Of a stretch of 64,000 nt of DNA, positions 33,796 through 43,119 are shown in pieces. The notes below the pieces were generated by a model. The model worked only from the letters and a program-made list of their open reading frames with translations. It was not told the DNA's origin and did not search any database. This DNA comes from Acanthosepion lycidas. Its lineage: Eukaryota > Mollusca > Cephalopoda > Sepiida > Sepiidae. The stretch is from NCBI GenBank assembly GCA_963932145.1, contig OZ010573.1:91251387-91315386 (forward strand), written 5' to 3'. Position 1 is the stretch's first letter. Every line of letters begins with the position of its first letter. A program made the translations under genes and the position numbers.

Positions 33796-33859
33796 GTACC
33801 ATTATAATAATTTATTTCACCAGAGCCCTTTTAAAGGACGCCGGATCATCAGATAGCAC
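33796..33859 (-). ncRNA. Hammerhead-ribozyme-like motif in the left arm
   Basis: On the minus strand: stem I GTGCTAT with ATGGTAC (7 pairs, two G-U), core CTGATGA, a long stem II (CCGG...CTCTGG, upper part TCCTT/AAGGG), GAAA, stem III ATAA/TTAT with loop ATTA, and A at the predicted cleavage position. The pair next to the core in stem II is U-U instead of the usual G-C, which may lower or abolish activity. Confidence 0.55.
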
Positions 33860-34911
33860 ATCCAAAAATGAAATGAAACGAAAAATGAAATTAAAATTGA
33901 TGGGTAGTGTAAGTTTTTGTAATTTAACAGAGAGTGTAAAAGGGATAGTTAAAGAGACATGGTAGAGTATAGGGAGGAATTAATTTCATATCTCTCTCAA
34001 GCATACTTTATATTGAGTGAGGAGGAGTGACCAGACCTTGACCTATTTAGACGGTTAACTTAACGGAAGTGATAGGGGAGAAGGGAGAAAAGAAAAGGGA
34101 AAAAGAAAGAAGTGGGAGAGGGAAGTAAAGAGAAAGAGGCTGTTATTGGGTTTTAGCAATTTATGTAAAAAATAGATTTTAATGCTTGATAGTAATTTAG
34201 ATGTCTAAAAAATCCGAATAAATTAATTTGATGTTTGCTATCAATTTAAATATTTAATTTTTTTTAAACAAATAGTTTAAGGACTTAATATAAGTTAAAT
34301 ACTATATTTATTAACACATTTATAGAGAACATACTAAACAAATGTATTTTAAATTATAACAGTTTGTTTACCCGACCGATCGTAATTTTAATATTGTAAA
34401 AATTAGTTACGGTAACATCTTTAAATCTAATTTATGAATGCAATTTGTAATTATTTTTAGATGGATAATCTTTCTTACTTCAAGTTACTCCGTTTTAATT
34501 AAACCTAAACTTTAAGTAAGAAAGATTACCCATATAATATTAGACATCTAAATTACTATTAAGCTTTAAAATCTATTCTTTACATAAATTGCTAAAGCCC
34601 AATTAAAGCCTCTTTCTCTTTACTTCCATCTCCCTCTTCTTTCTTTTTCCTTTTTCCTTTTCTCCCTTCTCCTCACCCATTTCAATATATCAATTCCGTT
34701 AAGTTAACCGTCTAAATAGGTCAAGGTCTGGTCACTCCTCCTCCCTCAATACAAAGTATGCTTGAGAGAGATATGAAATTAATCCCTCCCTATACTCTAC
34801 CATGTCTCTTTAACTACTCCTTTTACACTCTTAAATTACACTTTTAAATTACAAAAACTTATACTACCCATCAATTTTAATTTCATTTTTCGTTTCATTT
34901 CATTTTTGGAA

Positions 34912-34974
34912 GTGCTATCTGATGATCCGTGTCCTTTAAAAGGGCTCTGGTGAAATAAATTATTATAATGGTAC
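34912..34974 (+). ncRNA. Hammerhead-ribozyme-like motif in the right arm
   Basis: Stem I strands 34912-34918 and 34968-34974, CTGATGA 34919-34925, stem II 34926-34951, GAAA 34952-34955, stem III 34955-34958/34963-34966, cleavage position A34967. Stem I, core and stem III are the same as in the left-arm copy. Stem II is shorter by one base and less well paired (CCGTGT for CCGGCGT). Confidence 0.55.
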
Positions 34975-34992
34975 ATTAAATGGTCTGTTTTT

Positions 34993-34995
<3 letters not shown>

Positions 34996-35047
<52 letters not shown>

Positions 35048-35081
35048 GTGTGTACGTGTGTGTGTGTGTGTGTGTGTGTGA
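34996..35081. repeat. (TA)n(TG)n compound microsatellite
   Basis: TA run, ACGTGTGTACG, then TG run. Confidence 0.96.
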
Positions 35082-35194
35082 TGGGCTTTCCCGTCGATTC
35101 CGATGTATAGAGATTCGTCAACCTCATTCAGTTCTTATGTTTTTGTCATATATGGCATTCCCATCCCGTTAGTGTCCTGCATACAATCCACATA

Positions 35195-35976
35195 TACAGG
35201 GTGCGTTGAGTGGACTGTCGCCATATATTTTTAATTCTGCACATACACGTTGGTTGTTTTTGATTTTGTCGACTGTACCGTTTGTGAGAGAAATAGCGTC
35301 ATAACCCAATTCACTCCGCCAGAAATTTGGAAACAACCTGCTGTACTGCTTGGCATTCACTCCGTAAGCTCTAATACGAACATTTCATAGTGTTTGGGTG
35401 TCAATCTGAGGATAGTGCACAGGGTTCGGAAATAGTTGGATGATATATTCAGTCAACATCTTGGTGTTTGGAGTGATCACTAGTAATGGCCTAGAATCAT
35501 CATCCTACAGGGACTCAAACTCTATATGGAAGCCGACATCAAGTGACTTGAGGAGGTAGTGTTCTCGTGGGTAAGGAGAATGATTGCTGGAAGATCCTAT
35601 GTTTGGCAACAGGACTCTGTAACATACTACGCAAGCATAAGAACCGAGTTATATCTGTCAGACAATATCTGCGACAACATCACCCCTTACATCTGGCCAC
35701 TTATCTCCTCAGACTCCAACCCCCTTGACTATTATATGTGGAGCGCAGTTGAGCGAGAGAATAACAAAACTCCTTGAGACACTAAAGATGAACTGAAGAC
35801 AAGGGTTATGGCTGAATTCACCAACAAGGAAACTGCCCACAAGTGTTGCAGTAGATTCCAGTCATCTTTACTATTTCAAGTTATGTTTGTGTATATTTGG
35901 TAAATATATCCTTTAAAATATGATGTCATTATTTTCATTCTTGCGCAATTTAGACAATTTTTCCATCGCACCCTAT
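35195..35976 (+). mobile_element. Decayed mariner-type DNA transposon
   Basis: The left end is TACAGGGTGCGTTGAGTGG. The right end on the minus strand is TAGGGTGCGATGGAAAA, a matching AGGGTGCG terminal repeat. 35559-35777 encodes a transposase C-terminal part: WQQDSVTYYA (second catalytic D region), IWPLISSDSNPLDYYMWSAV (third D region) and ERENNKTP, with the likely continuation KDELKTRVMAEFTNKE in another frame after a stop. About 780 bp is shorter than a full mariner, so internal sequence is lost. Confidence 0.75.
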
Positions 35977-36047
35977 ATATATATATATATATATATAGAT
36001 ATATATATATATAAAATTCATACATATATATATATATACATACATAT

Positions 36048-36099
<52 letters not shown>

Positions 36100-36112
36100 A
36101 TATGTATGTATA

Positions 36113-36179
<67 letters not shown>

Positions 36180-36275
36180 ATTATTATTATTATTATTGCA
36201 AACATATTTACATACTTGCGTACAAAAATGTTATTTCCCCTCGGTTCATTTCCCACATCTTGAATAATTTAAAGT

Positions 36276-36301
<26 letters not shown>
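35972..36301. repeat. (TA)n/(TACA)n/(TTA)n microsatellite cluster
   Basis: Long TA-rich array with TACATA and TGTA variants, a TTA run at 36174-36196 and a TA run at 36276-36301. Confidence 0.96.
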
Positions 36302-36307
<6 letters not shown>

Positions 36308-36506
36308 TAAATTAAAAATATTATGTCTGCTTATTTTTTTATCATATTCCTTTCATATTTACTAATATTTTCCGTATATTACAATCAAATGAGGCAAGAA
36401 ATGTCCTGTAACGGTTAAAGACACTTTTAATTCACAAGTATTTACCATCTCTTTCGGAAAAATCTATTCAATCAGACATGTCTAAAAGAGAATTTGCTGC
36501 CTAAGT

Positions 36507-36507
36507 A

Positions 36508-36600
<93 letters not shown>
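36507..36600. repeat. (CA)n(TA)n compound microsatellite
   Basis: CA run (with CGCGCG interruption) then TA run. Confidence 0.96.
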
Positions 36601-36605
<5 letters not shown>

Positions 36606-36710
36606 AATTATATATTCCCTAAAAATAAGCAGGCATAATATTTGTAATTTATTCAATCAGACATGATTAAAAGACAATTTTCTATGTATATACACACTAA
36701 CACACACACA

Positions 36711-36711
<1 letters not shown>

Positions 36712-36754
<43 letters not shown>
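36712..36754. repeat. (TA)n microsatellite
   Basis: TA run after a short CA stretch. Confidence 0.95.
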
Positions 36755-36755
<1 letters not shown>

Positions 36756-36759
36756 TTAA

Positions 36760-37295
36760 ATATTTTATGTTCCATGATGAAAAAAGCAAAGAATATTTAA
36801 CATTCAATATAAACAAATTCTGAAAATTGAAATGATTGCTGTAGCAGATTAAAATATTGCGAATTATTATCGATTGTAGGCAATTATGTTTATACGTTCT
36901 GGTATCTCGATTCATCCAGTTTACTTAGAAATCAATTCTGTATTAAGAAAAGCTTTCTATGCTGCTATTCAGTTGTTATCTCAAAAATCATTACGTTAGA
37001 ATTTTGTACCGTATAAAAGAATATAAACCTTTCTAAATAGAAGTTTTGATAAAAAGAATTTACCTATTAATTATTGTAAAAATGCTAAAGGCAATGCCGA
37101 ACTTCTATCAGTTTCGAAGCCTGAAATATTTATGACGATCGAATTTAGGAGATTAATCTATTAGCTTTTCAGTCGGACTACTACAAAACCTAACTAGAAA
37201 ATTCCCAATTAAATTATCGGAGTCCCAAATGATTGATACATTTTATTTTATGTATTTAATTTATGTCTGTCAAACAAATCAAAACCAAGCCGGTA
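36760..37295. other. AT-rich stretch, nothing recognised
   Basis: No feature could be supported. Confidence 0.4.
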
Positions 37296-37299
37296 CAGA

Positions 37300-37609
37300 T
37301 AGTTAATCATTTCACCCCAAGCAAGGAGTTAAAGTCTCTAACAAGCACTTATTTACTAGAGGTGAAATAAACGGAGAAACCCTTGATGTGACAAAGGACA
37401 ATAAAAGGTCGGGGTACAAAGAGAAAGAAACTGACGAATGGCAATGGATTTAAATTTTTCAAGATTGTAGTTGACGCGAAAGCAAGCTGCTGGTAGTGAG
37501 TTTCCAGCAAGCAAGACGTGCTAGAGAAGAGACGTAGTATAGAATTAACATAGAACTTACAGTTATAGTCGGCAATTTTAAAAATAAAATTATGTGATAT
37601 AGTTGCCAA
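37300..37609 (-). pseudogene. CR1/Jockey-like LINE 3' end with tail
   Basis: An 86-codon minus frame carries FIFKIADYNCKFYVNS and STTILKNLNPLPF, parallel to the CR1-like end at 29.6 kb. The tail on the minus strand, CCTTGCTTGGGGTGAAATGATT, is complete at 37301-37323. Confidence 0.6.
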
Positions 37610-37674
37610 GCTGACGCTGCAATTAAATTCGTGAATTTGAGGGTCTAAAAATTAAAATCTTCAGAAGAATTACC

Positions 37675-37940
37675 ATGATAATATTTGTAGAAAAGGAGCA
37701 GGGAAGCTATGTTAAGGTGGTAGGCATGTACCTGAAGCCGGGATGCCAGGTCAGTATTGATAACATTGCCGCTTCTTCTTTGGATCCTTTTAAGAATATC
37801 TACATAAAGAACAATAGTAACAGGTCAGTTTATCTTGGTAGTATATTAAAAGACGGCAAAAAGTGACACAGAAATATTAAATCGCATCGAGAAAGCAAAA
37901 TAAAGTTTCCATTATATGACAAAAGCGCGAAAACAGAATT
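37675..37940 (+). pseudogene. RTE-like LINE fragment (YLGS region)
   Basis: NNSNRSVYLGSILKDGKK corresponds to the YLGS motif that normally follows the RT palm. Here it lies upstream of an earlier RT segment, so two LINE fragments abut or the element is rearranged. Confidence 0.5.
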
Positions 37941-38078
37941 AGACTAGAAATAGGACAAGAACAGTGCGGATTCGTTAAAGACATTGGAAGAAGGAGAGCG
38001 ATATTTATGTTTAGAATGATATCAGAAAGAGTAATAATCATACCGAAGGGTGTATATCTATGTTTTACAGATTATGCA
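37941..38078 (+). pseudogene. RTE-like LINE RT, part before the solo LTR
   Basis: A 46-codon open stretch with GQEQCGFVKDIGRRRAIFMF and a closing CFTDY. These are the fingers/palm motifs of RTE/Jockey-like reverse transcriptase (QCGFRKGxGTRDAI and CFIDYxKAF). The frame is broken exactly at the LTR. Confidence 0.8.
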
Positions 38079-39118
38079 TGTTATGGGACCTTACCCATAA
38101 TAACATAATGGACTATTCCATACGTAATAAATACTGTGCCTCAAGAGGAAGCAGAGAGTTCAGCCTATAGTCGGGCAACCGGCTGATCGGTTGAACTCTC
38201 TGCCTACGGGCGGGGAGGAACCCGAAGAAGGCTACGTCGAAGGGCGGCCTCTCTTTTGGGGAGGTAGACCGACCCTGAACCGGTTTATACGGGTTCAAAG
38301 GGCATATTTTGCCAAAGCCCACGGGCTCGGAAACCCCACGTTAAACCGGCCTTGTGCCACATGATGCCCTCGTGGGGGGGTGACTAAATACCGTTCAGCC
38401 TAAAGTCGGGAGACCGGCTGATCGTTTGAACTCTCTGCCTTCGGGCGGGGAGGAACCCGAACGAGGCTACGCCGAAGGACGGAGTCTCTTTCGGGGAGGT
38501 AAACCGAACCTGAACCCGTTTATACGGTTCCAAAGCGCATATTTTTGGCCAAGTCCACGGGCTCGAGGATCCCACGTTAAACCGGCCTTGTGCCACATGA
38601 TGCCCTCGTGGGTGGGGTGACTAAATACCGTTCAGTTCGAAGTCGAGCGACCGGCGGATCGGTTGAACTCTCTACCTTCGGGCGTGGAGGAACCCGAACG
38701 ATGTTACGCCGTTTATACGGGTTCAAAGGGCATATTTTTGGCCTAGCCCACATAATGCCACATAATACCCTCGTGGAGGGTAACTAAATACCGGTCAGTT
38801 AAGTCTGGAGTGAGGTCTGGAGTAAGGCCCGCCAGGAATCTGTCAGTCAGACAGAGCGGGTCGAGTCAAGAGTCGAGTCAGAGGCAGTCCGAAACAGAGT
38901 CGCGTTCAAACAATTACTACAAGACATTAGAATAGTGATACTGGTCGAGACTGCATTGTTCTCCCTACTGAACCTGATTCTTCGTACTTACACTTTCTAC
39001 TTCCCTGTATATACTCCTGTTTGTAACATATCTGTGTTATTCCATATACGTGTTCGAGTTCTTCTTTATTGGTTCTACCTTGGACTATCACCGTGGTACA
39101 AGGAACCGGACCATAACA
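38079..39118 (+). mobile_element. Solo LTR, 1,040 bp, with hairpin array
   Basis: It starts TGTTATGGGACC and ends CCGGACCATAACA, flanked by the 5-bp direct repeat ATGCA (38074-38078 and 39119-39123). The ends match the gypsy LTR at 4026-4346: ACGTAATAAATACTG, CCTCAAGAGGAAGCAGAGAG, AAGTCTGGAGTGAGG. The same family of LTR is therefore present with and without the 640-bp insert at 38162-38800. No internal region is present, as after LTR-LTR recombination. Confidence 0.93.
38162..38800 (+). repeat. Array of GC-rich hairpin units (two full, one deleted)
   Basis: GGCTGATCGG-type landmarks at 38181, 38416 and 38653 give periods of 235 and 237 bp. Each full unit has CCCGAACGAGGCTACGCCGAAGG/CGGAGTCTC, a GTTTATACGG-loop hairpin flanked by GAACC/GGTTC, a GCCCACGGGCTC palindrome and CCCACGTTAAACCGGCCTTG...CCTCGTGGG. 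Unit 3 lacks about 50 bp between the ACGCCG and GTTTATACGG parts. The array begins and ends with GAGAGTTCA/TTGAACTCTC complements. Confidence 0.92.
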
Positions 39119-39965
39119 ATGCAAAACATAAATTGCATTGCAAGGAACTGTTGGAATTGCTAGGTAACCATGTAAGGATATTAGAATAATCCAGAAACTA
39201 TACTGACAGCAAACCACCTGCCAACGTATAGACAAGGGACTCGGTAAATATACAAAAATACGTGTGGTGTAAGATAAGAATTTTTCTTTTCAACGGGCTT
39301 ATTCAACCAGTAGAGTGAGGCGTCTCTTAGAGAATTCGAAAACCTACCAGGATTTCTGATTGGTGGACACATTCTTGACAACCTAGGATATACAGATAAC
39401 ACAGTGTAGATCACAGACACAGAAAGGAAACTATTAGTTACGAAAGCGAAACGAAATGACCAAACATCAATAACATGAAGATGGAATGTCTGATTTTCAG
39501 ATTGTCAAAACAAAATTAAACAAGTACAATTATTTAAATATATTTTAAGGGTTTTAACAGAAGCGTACTCGTATAGCGAACGTTGCCTTCCAAAAGCTAA
39601 GCAAAGTATTAAGGAGAGACTTTCGTTAAAAATACAGAAAATAGTTCTAAACTAATTCGTAATATCTGCCTTCTTATATGGCAGTGAATGCTGGACAATC
39701 TTCTCACAGATGAACAAGAGGCTTGAAGCAACAGAAATCTGGTTCTACAGAAGGATATTGAGGATAACATCAACCGAAAATGTGAGAAGCGGCGAAGTTT
39801 TAAGAAAAAGAAACTAAAAGGACACTTATACGTAACATCAGGAGGACAGGGTTGAAATTTCTATGGCACATAATGACGGCTTGGAAAGTTTGATACACAC
39901 AGAAAGGTTTAAAGGCAAAACCTACATATCGAATTTGAGTAAATGGCTGTAGAAAAAAACGGGCA
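39119..39965 (+). pseudogene. RTE-like LINE RT, part after the solo LTR
   Basis: Downstream of the LTR the LINE continues. CKELLELLGNHVRIL comes first. EFENLPGFLIGGHILDNLGY with TDNTV in place of the YADDT box follows at about 39330-39410. RIANVAFQKLSKVLRRDF lies at about 39574-39630, and SAFLYGSECWTIFSQMNKRL with WFYRRILRITST at about 39665-39770. A FLWHIM-like end closes it. The catalytic DD is DN here. Many stops make it inactive. Confidence 0.8.
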
Positions 39966-39969
39966 AGAG

Positions 39970-41380
39970 AGGTAACAAAAAGTCACAATTCATTAGTAGG
40001 TACAAAAGATAGGAAAAGGCGCAGAGTCATATTCGAAAACGTCTGAAGGGAGATCGGAAATAGAAAAATATTTAAATATTGCTAGTAGCAATAAAGAATA
40101 CTGCCCTGTTCTATAACATATATTTTCTTTTATGGCAGTGAATGCTAAGAAATTACATCCCAGGAGAAGACGTGGCATAGAGCGACATTATATCTGTCTT
40201 TACAAAGAGATGATCAATGAAGTTAACAAAGAGGTACTTTTAAATGAAAATAGGGATTAGAAGTACAGTTATTTAAATTAAAACAGACACTTTTGAACAA
40301 ATTACGAGGAAAAAGGCTTTTAAAATATAACATTTACAACGCATACTGAATGACGAAGAGACAGAAAAGTTATTAAGAAAATTATCTCATACTTCGTGTG
40401 AGTAGATTGCAGAGATTCGACAGAGTGCTGATAAAACAGCCAAACATTGCTTAAAGTTGTGAGAGATAGTAAACATCGGAGTACCATTATCTCACACGTC
40501 GTGAAGTGAGATAGCACAGAAAATATGAAAATATTTCCATAAGATTCGGATCATTTCTCTGCATGCATACCTCGCACACCCAAACGTTTATGCTATCTAA
40601 TATATTCACACCCGCATTTGGTATCTAATTTCTAAAGATTTCTAAAACTTCTAGCAACATTTTAAAATATCTCTTTTAAAATATTGATTTGTGGACAGGG
40701 TTTAAATGAGAAATTTTAACCGTCACCCTCGGGAAAAAAGGGGAAGAAGAAGAAATTATATTTAACTGCATTTCTGTTAAAGTGGAGTATATATGTAATA
40801 GTCATTTTATATAAATAATCTTTCGAATTAAGTTTGCCAAAATATTAGACTCGTCTACACGACAGCGTGAAAATTTTCCTTTCGTCCGAATAATACCATT
40901 TACATGATATGGCATCGAGTCGACTAGTTGCCGTCATTTCGTAATTATCATTACTTGGGGACGTTCGTAATTGATTTCTGCTTTTTGGTTAGATTAGTAA
41001 GTGATATAGCAATGTGCCTCATATGACCATTTCACACAAGGCTAGACTTCCATATTTTCATGACGATGTTATTTGTCCACATGAGATAGCATAAAAATAA
41101 ACCGACGTCAATGATCGATAAGACTATAAACATCTCTTTTGGAATATAGAAACAGCGTCTCATCACATTAGATGCTGGTGTTGTGGATTGTACATTTTTT
41201 TTTTTTTTACGGGATGTAGTTATTAGTCCCACATCAAACCTCTTTTGATTTCCCAGAAGAACCCGAGAAAATATATTGATACTGTAAAATAATTATTTCT
41301 TTTCATTGGGGGACATGTCAGATACTGAACATAAGATAAATGTAAGTGAAGGGATGCAAATGGCGATTACCTCCCTTTGG
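39970..41380. other. Mostly unrecognised; a possible second LINE scrap
   Basis: FFYGSEC near 40127-40147 repeats the LINE motif FLYGSEC, so 40000-40200 may be a duplicated scrap. Nothing else was recognised. Confidence 0.4.
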
Positions 41381-41397
41381 ATACGAGCGATTCACGA

Positions 41398-41430
41398 TAG
41401 TCATGTGACGCTCGGTAAGTGACGTCAGCT
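41398..41430. promoter_or_regulatory. E-box-like TCATGTGAC and full CRE palindrome TGACGTCA
   Basis: TCATGTGAC (41401-41409) and TGACGTCA (41420-41427) lie 11 bp apart in a patch of higher GC (41340-41620) within AT-rich DNA. They could be regulatory, but no transcript start or coding sequence supports this. Confidence 0.25.
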
Positions 41431-41680
41431 AATAGAGTGAAGAACGCCACTTGCTATTTAGCACGCTTAGAAGGAAGACGTGATTACTCATGTCACTTGC
41501 AATGTAAACTGAAAGATATGACTGCCTACGGAAGTTAAGATTGCAGACGAAACCAAATGTTCTTACCGGGCGCATACAGGACACCAGCCACCTTTCCCGT
41601 TTTCCGTTCGAGAAATATTACAAGTAAGACACTCTCGCTTTTAGCTCCTTTCACACTGCTTGTTTAATTCCTATTTTATA

Positions 41681-41782
41681 TTAGGTTGGTGCAAAAATAA
41701 TGACGTAATAATGTCGTTTTTTGACGTATTTTTTAAGGTCAAAAAACGACATTATTACTTCATTATATTTGCACCAACCTAA
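41681..41782. mobile_element. Mariner MITE (102 bp, GACGTAATAATG type)
   Basis: Mariner ends plus GACGTAATAATGTCGTTTTTT stem; the centre is GTATTTTTTAAGGTC. Confidence 0.93.
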
Positions 41783-41789
41783 TAATTTC

Positions 41790-43030
41790 TGTGTGGGACA
41801 AATTAGTGAAAAACAGATATGTATCCGTATAAAAATATCTTTGAGAACAATTGATGTTTGTCATGCATTTGTTTCAACTATTCCATTGTGTTAGTATATC
41901 TCAGATACGTTAATACCTATAATAGGGAAATTCATTTTTGGAAATATTCTCTCTTTCGAAAACTGCCAATTGTAGGGAAATCCATTTTTATCCAGGAAAT
42001 ATAAAATGAAAAGGATCACGTAATTTATAGTAAACATGGCATTGAAGAATATTAAACGCAAATTAACTGCGATAATACAGATGTGTAATATTTATCTAGT
42101 AAAATCTATTCGATCAGACGGATAGAAATTACATGATTACACGGATATAATAAAGGTGACCTTTTTTCATATTCTCTAACTCTTGTCTTGATTCTAAGTG
42201 GCTTTATTGCCTTACTAAAAGTGAAATAATTTTAAAAAAATATGATACTTTACACTCCGTAAATAAATATGAATCATTTTGGATTTTACAACATCTATAA
42301 CTTTTGATTTAGATTATAAAATGAAATAATAAATGGTGAATTGCCACATTCAATCAATTGAAATTTGAAACGTAATCTTACACCTCAATGCATCATACGT
42401 GATTTACTTGCTACCAGAATCAACATCATTAGCATAAACGCTAAATAGTGCAAAGTTGAAATGCGCATGAGCGTGGATGAGATAAATGAAAGACACAAAG
42501 CAGATGTGTAAACAACGTAAAAGCAATTAAATGGCCATTTCACTTGGAGATTAAAATCCGGAAGTTAAAAGAATTCATGAACAGCATGAATTGACTGACA
42601 AAATAATGAAGTCCTGTCCACCGTTAAGCGGAACAAACTGCGCAGAAGAAAAGAAACGAAGCTAAGACGAAGCCATGAATGTTATATTACGTTGATTATG
42701 ATAAAAATAATGCGCAAAAGTGACTGTACGAAATCTAACAAATCTTACATTTGTTGCGTAATACTTGTTTATTTGTTTCACCTGCAACAAAATATACGAT
42801 GTACGAAGTCGATGTACGAAGTCGATGATTTAATAATATTAATATAGTTGGGATTCTGGAGATTTCTAAATGTGTTTGCGAATGCCAGCATAAATAGATG
42901 TAAATTATGTATGTGTTTTATATTCATCCACATATCCCACGACAAAGTTAAGCTTCGTATGTAAAATATATTGTGTGTTTTTTGCATCTACGTATGGTCA
43001 GGAGATTGCTTCTGTATGCATGCGTATATG
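41790..43030. other. AT-rich stretch with a CR1-like tail remnant
   Basis: AGTGGCTTTATTGCCTTACTAAAAGTGAAATAATTTT plus A-run at 42196-42241 matches the CR1-like 3' tail. An 18-bp direct repeat around GATGTACGAAGTC lies at 42796-42825. No gene was recognised. Confidence 0.45.
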
Positions 43031-43032
43031 AA

Positions 43033-43115
43033 CACACACACACACACACATACACATACACACACACACACATATATAATATATATATATATATATAATA
43101 TAATATAATATAAAT
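43033..43115. repeat. (CA)n(TA)n microsatellite
   Basis: CA run, then TA/TAATA run. Confidence 0.95.
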
Positions 43116-43119
43116 ATAT

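Larger units (their letters stand above)
33772..34996. repeat. Long fold-back: arms of about 437 and 457 bp around a 331-bp loop
   Basis: 33772-34208 and 34540-34996 are reverse complements with scattered differences (roughly 90% by eye). Landmarks include GGTCAAGGTCTGGTCACTCC, CGTTTCATTTCATTTTTGGA and GTTAAGTTAACCGTCTAAATAG. The loop holds a smaller inverted repeat (34465-34483 with 34511-34529, AATCTTTCTTACTT). No coding frame was seen. Each arm end carries a hammerhead-like motif. Confidence 0.9.

Noticed and set aside
35169..35360. Minus-strand frame in the mariner remnant
   Set aside because: Lies antisense within the transposon; the transposase signal is on the plus strand.
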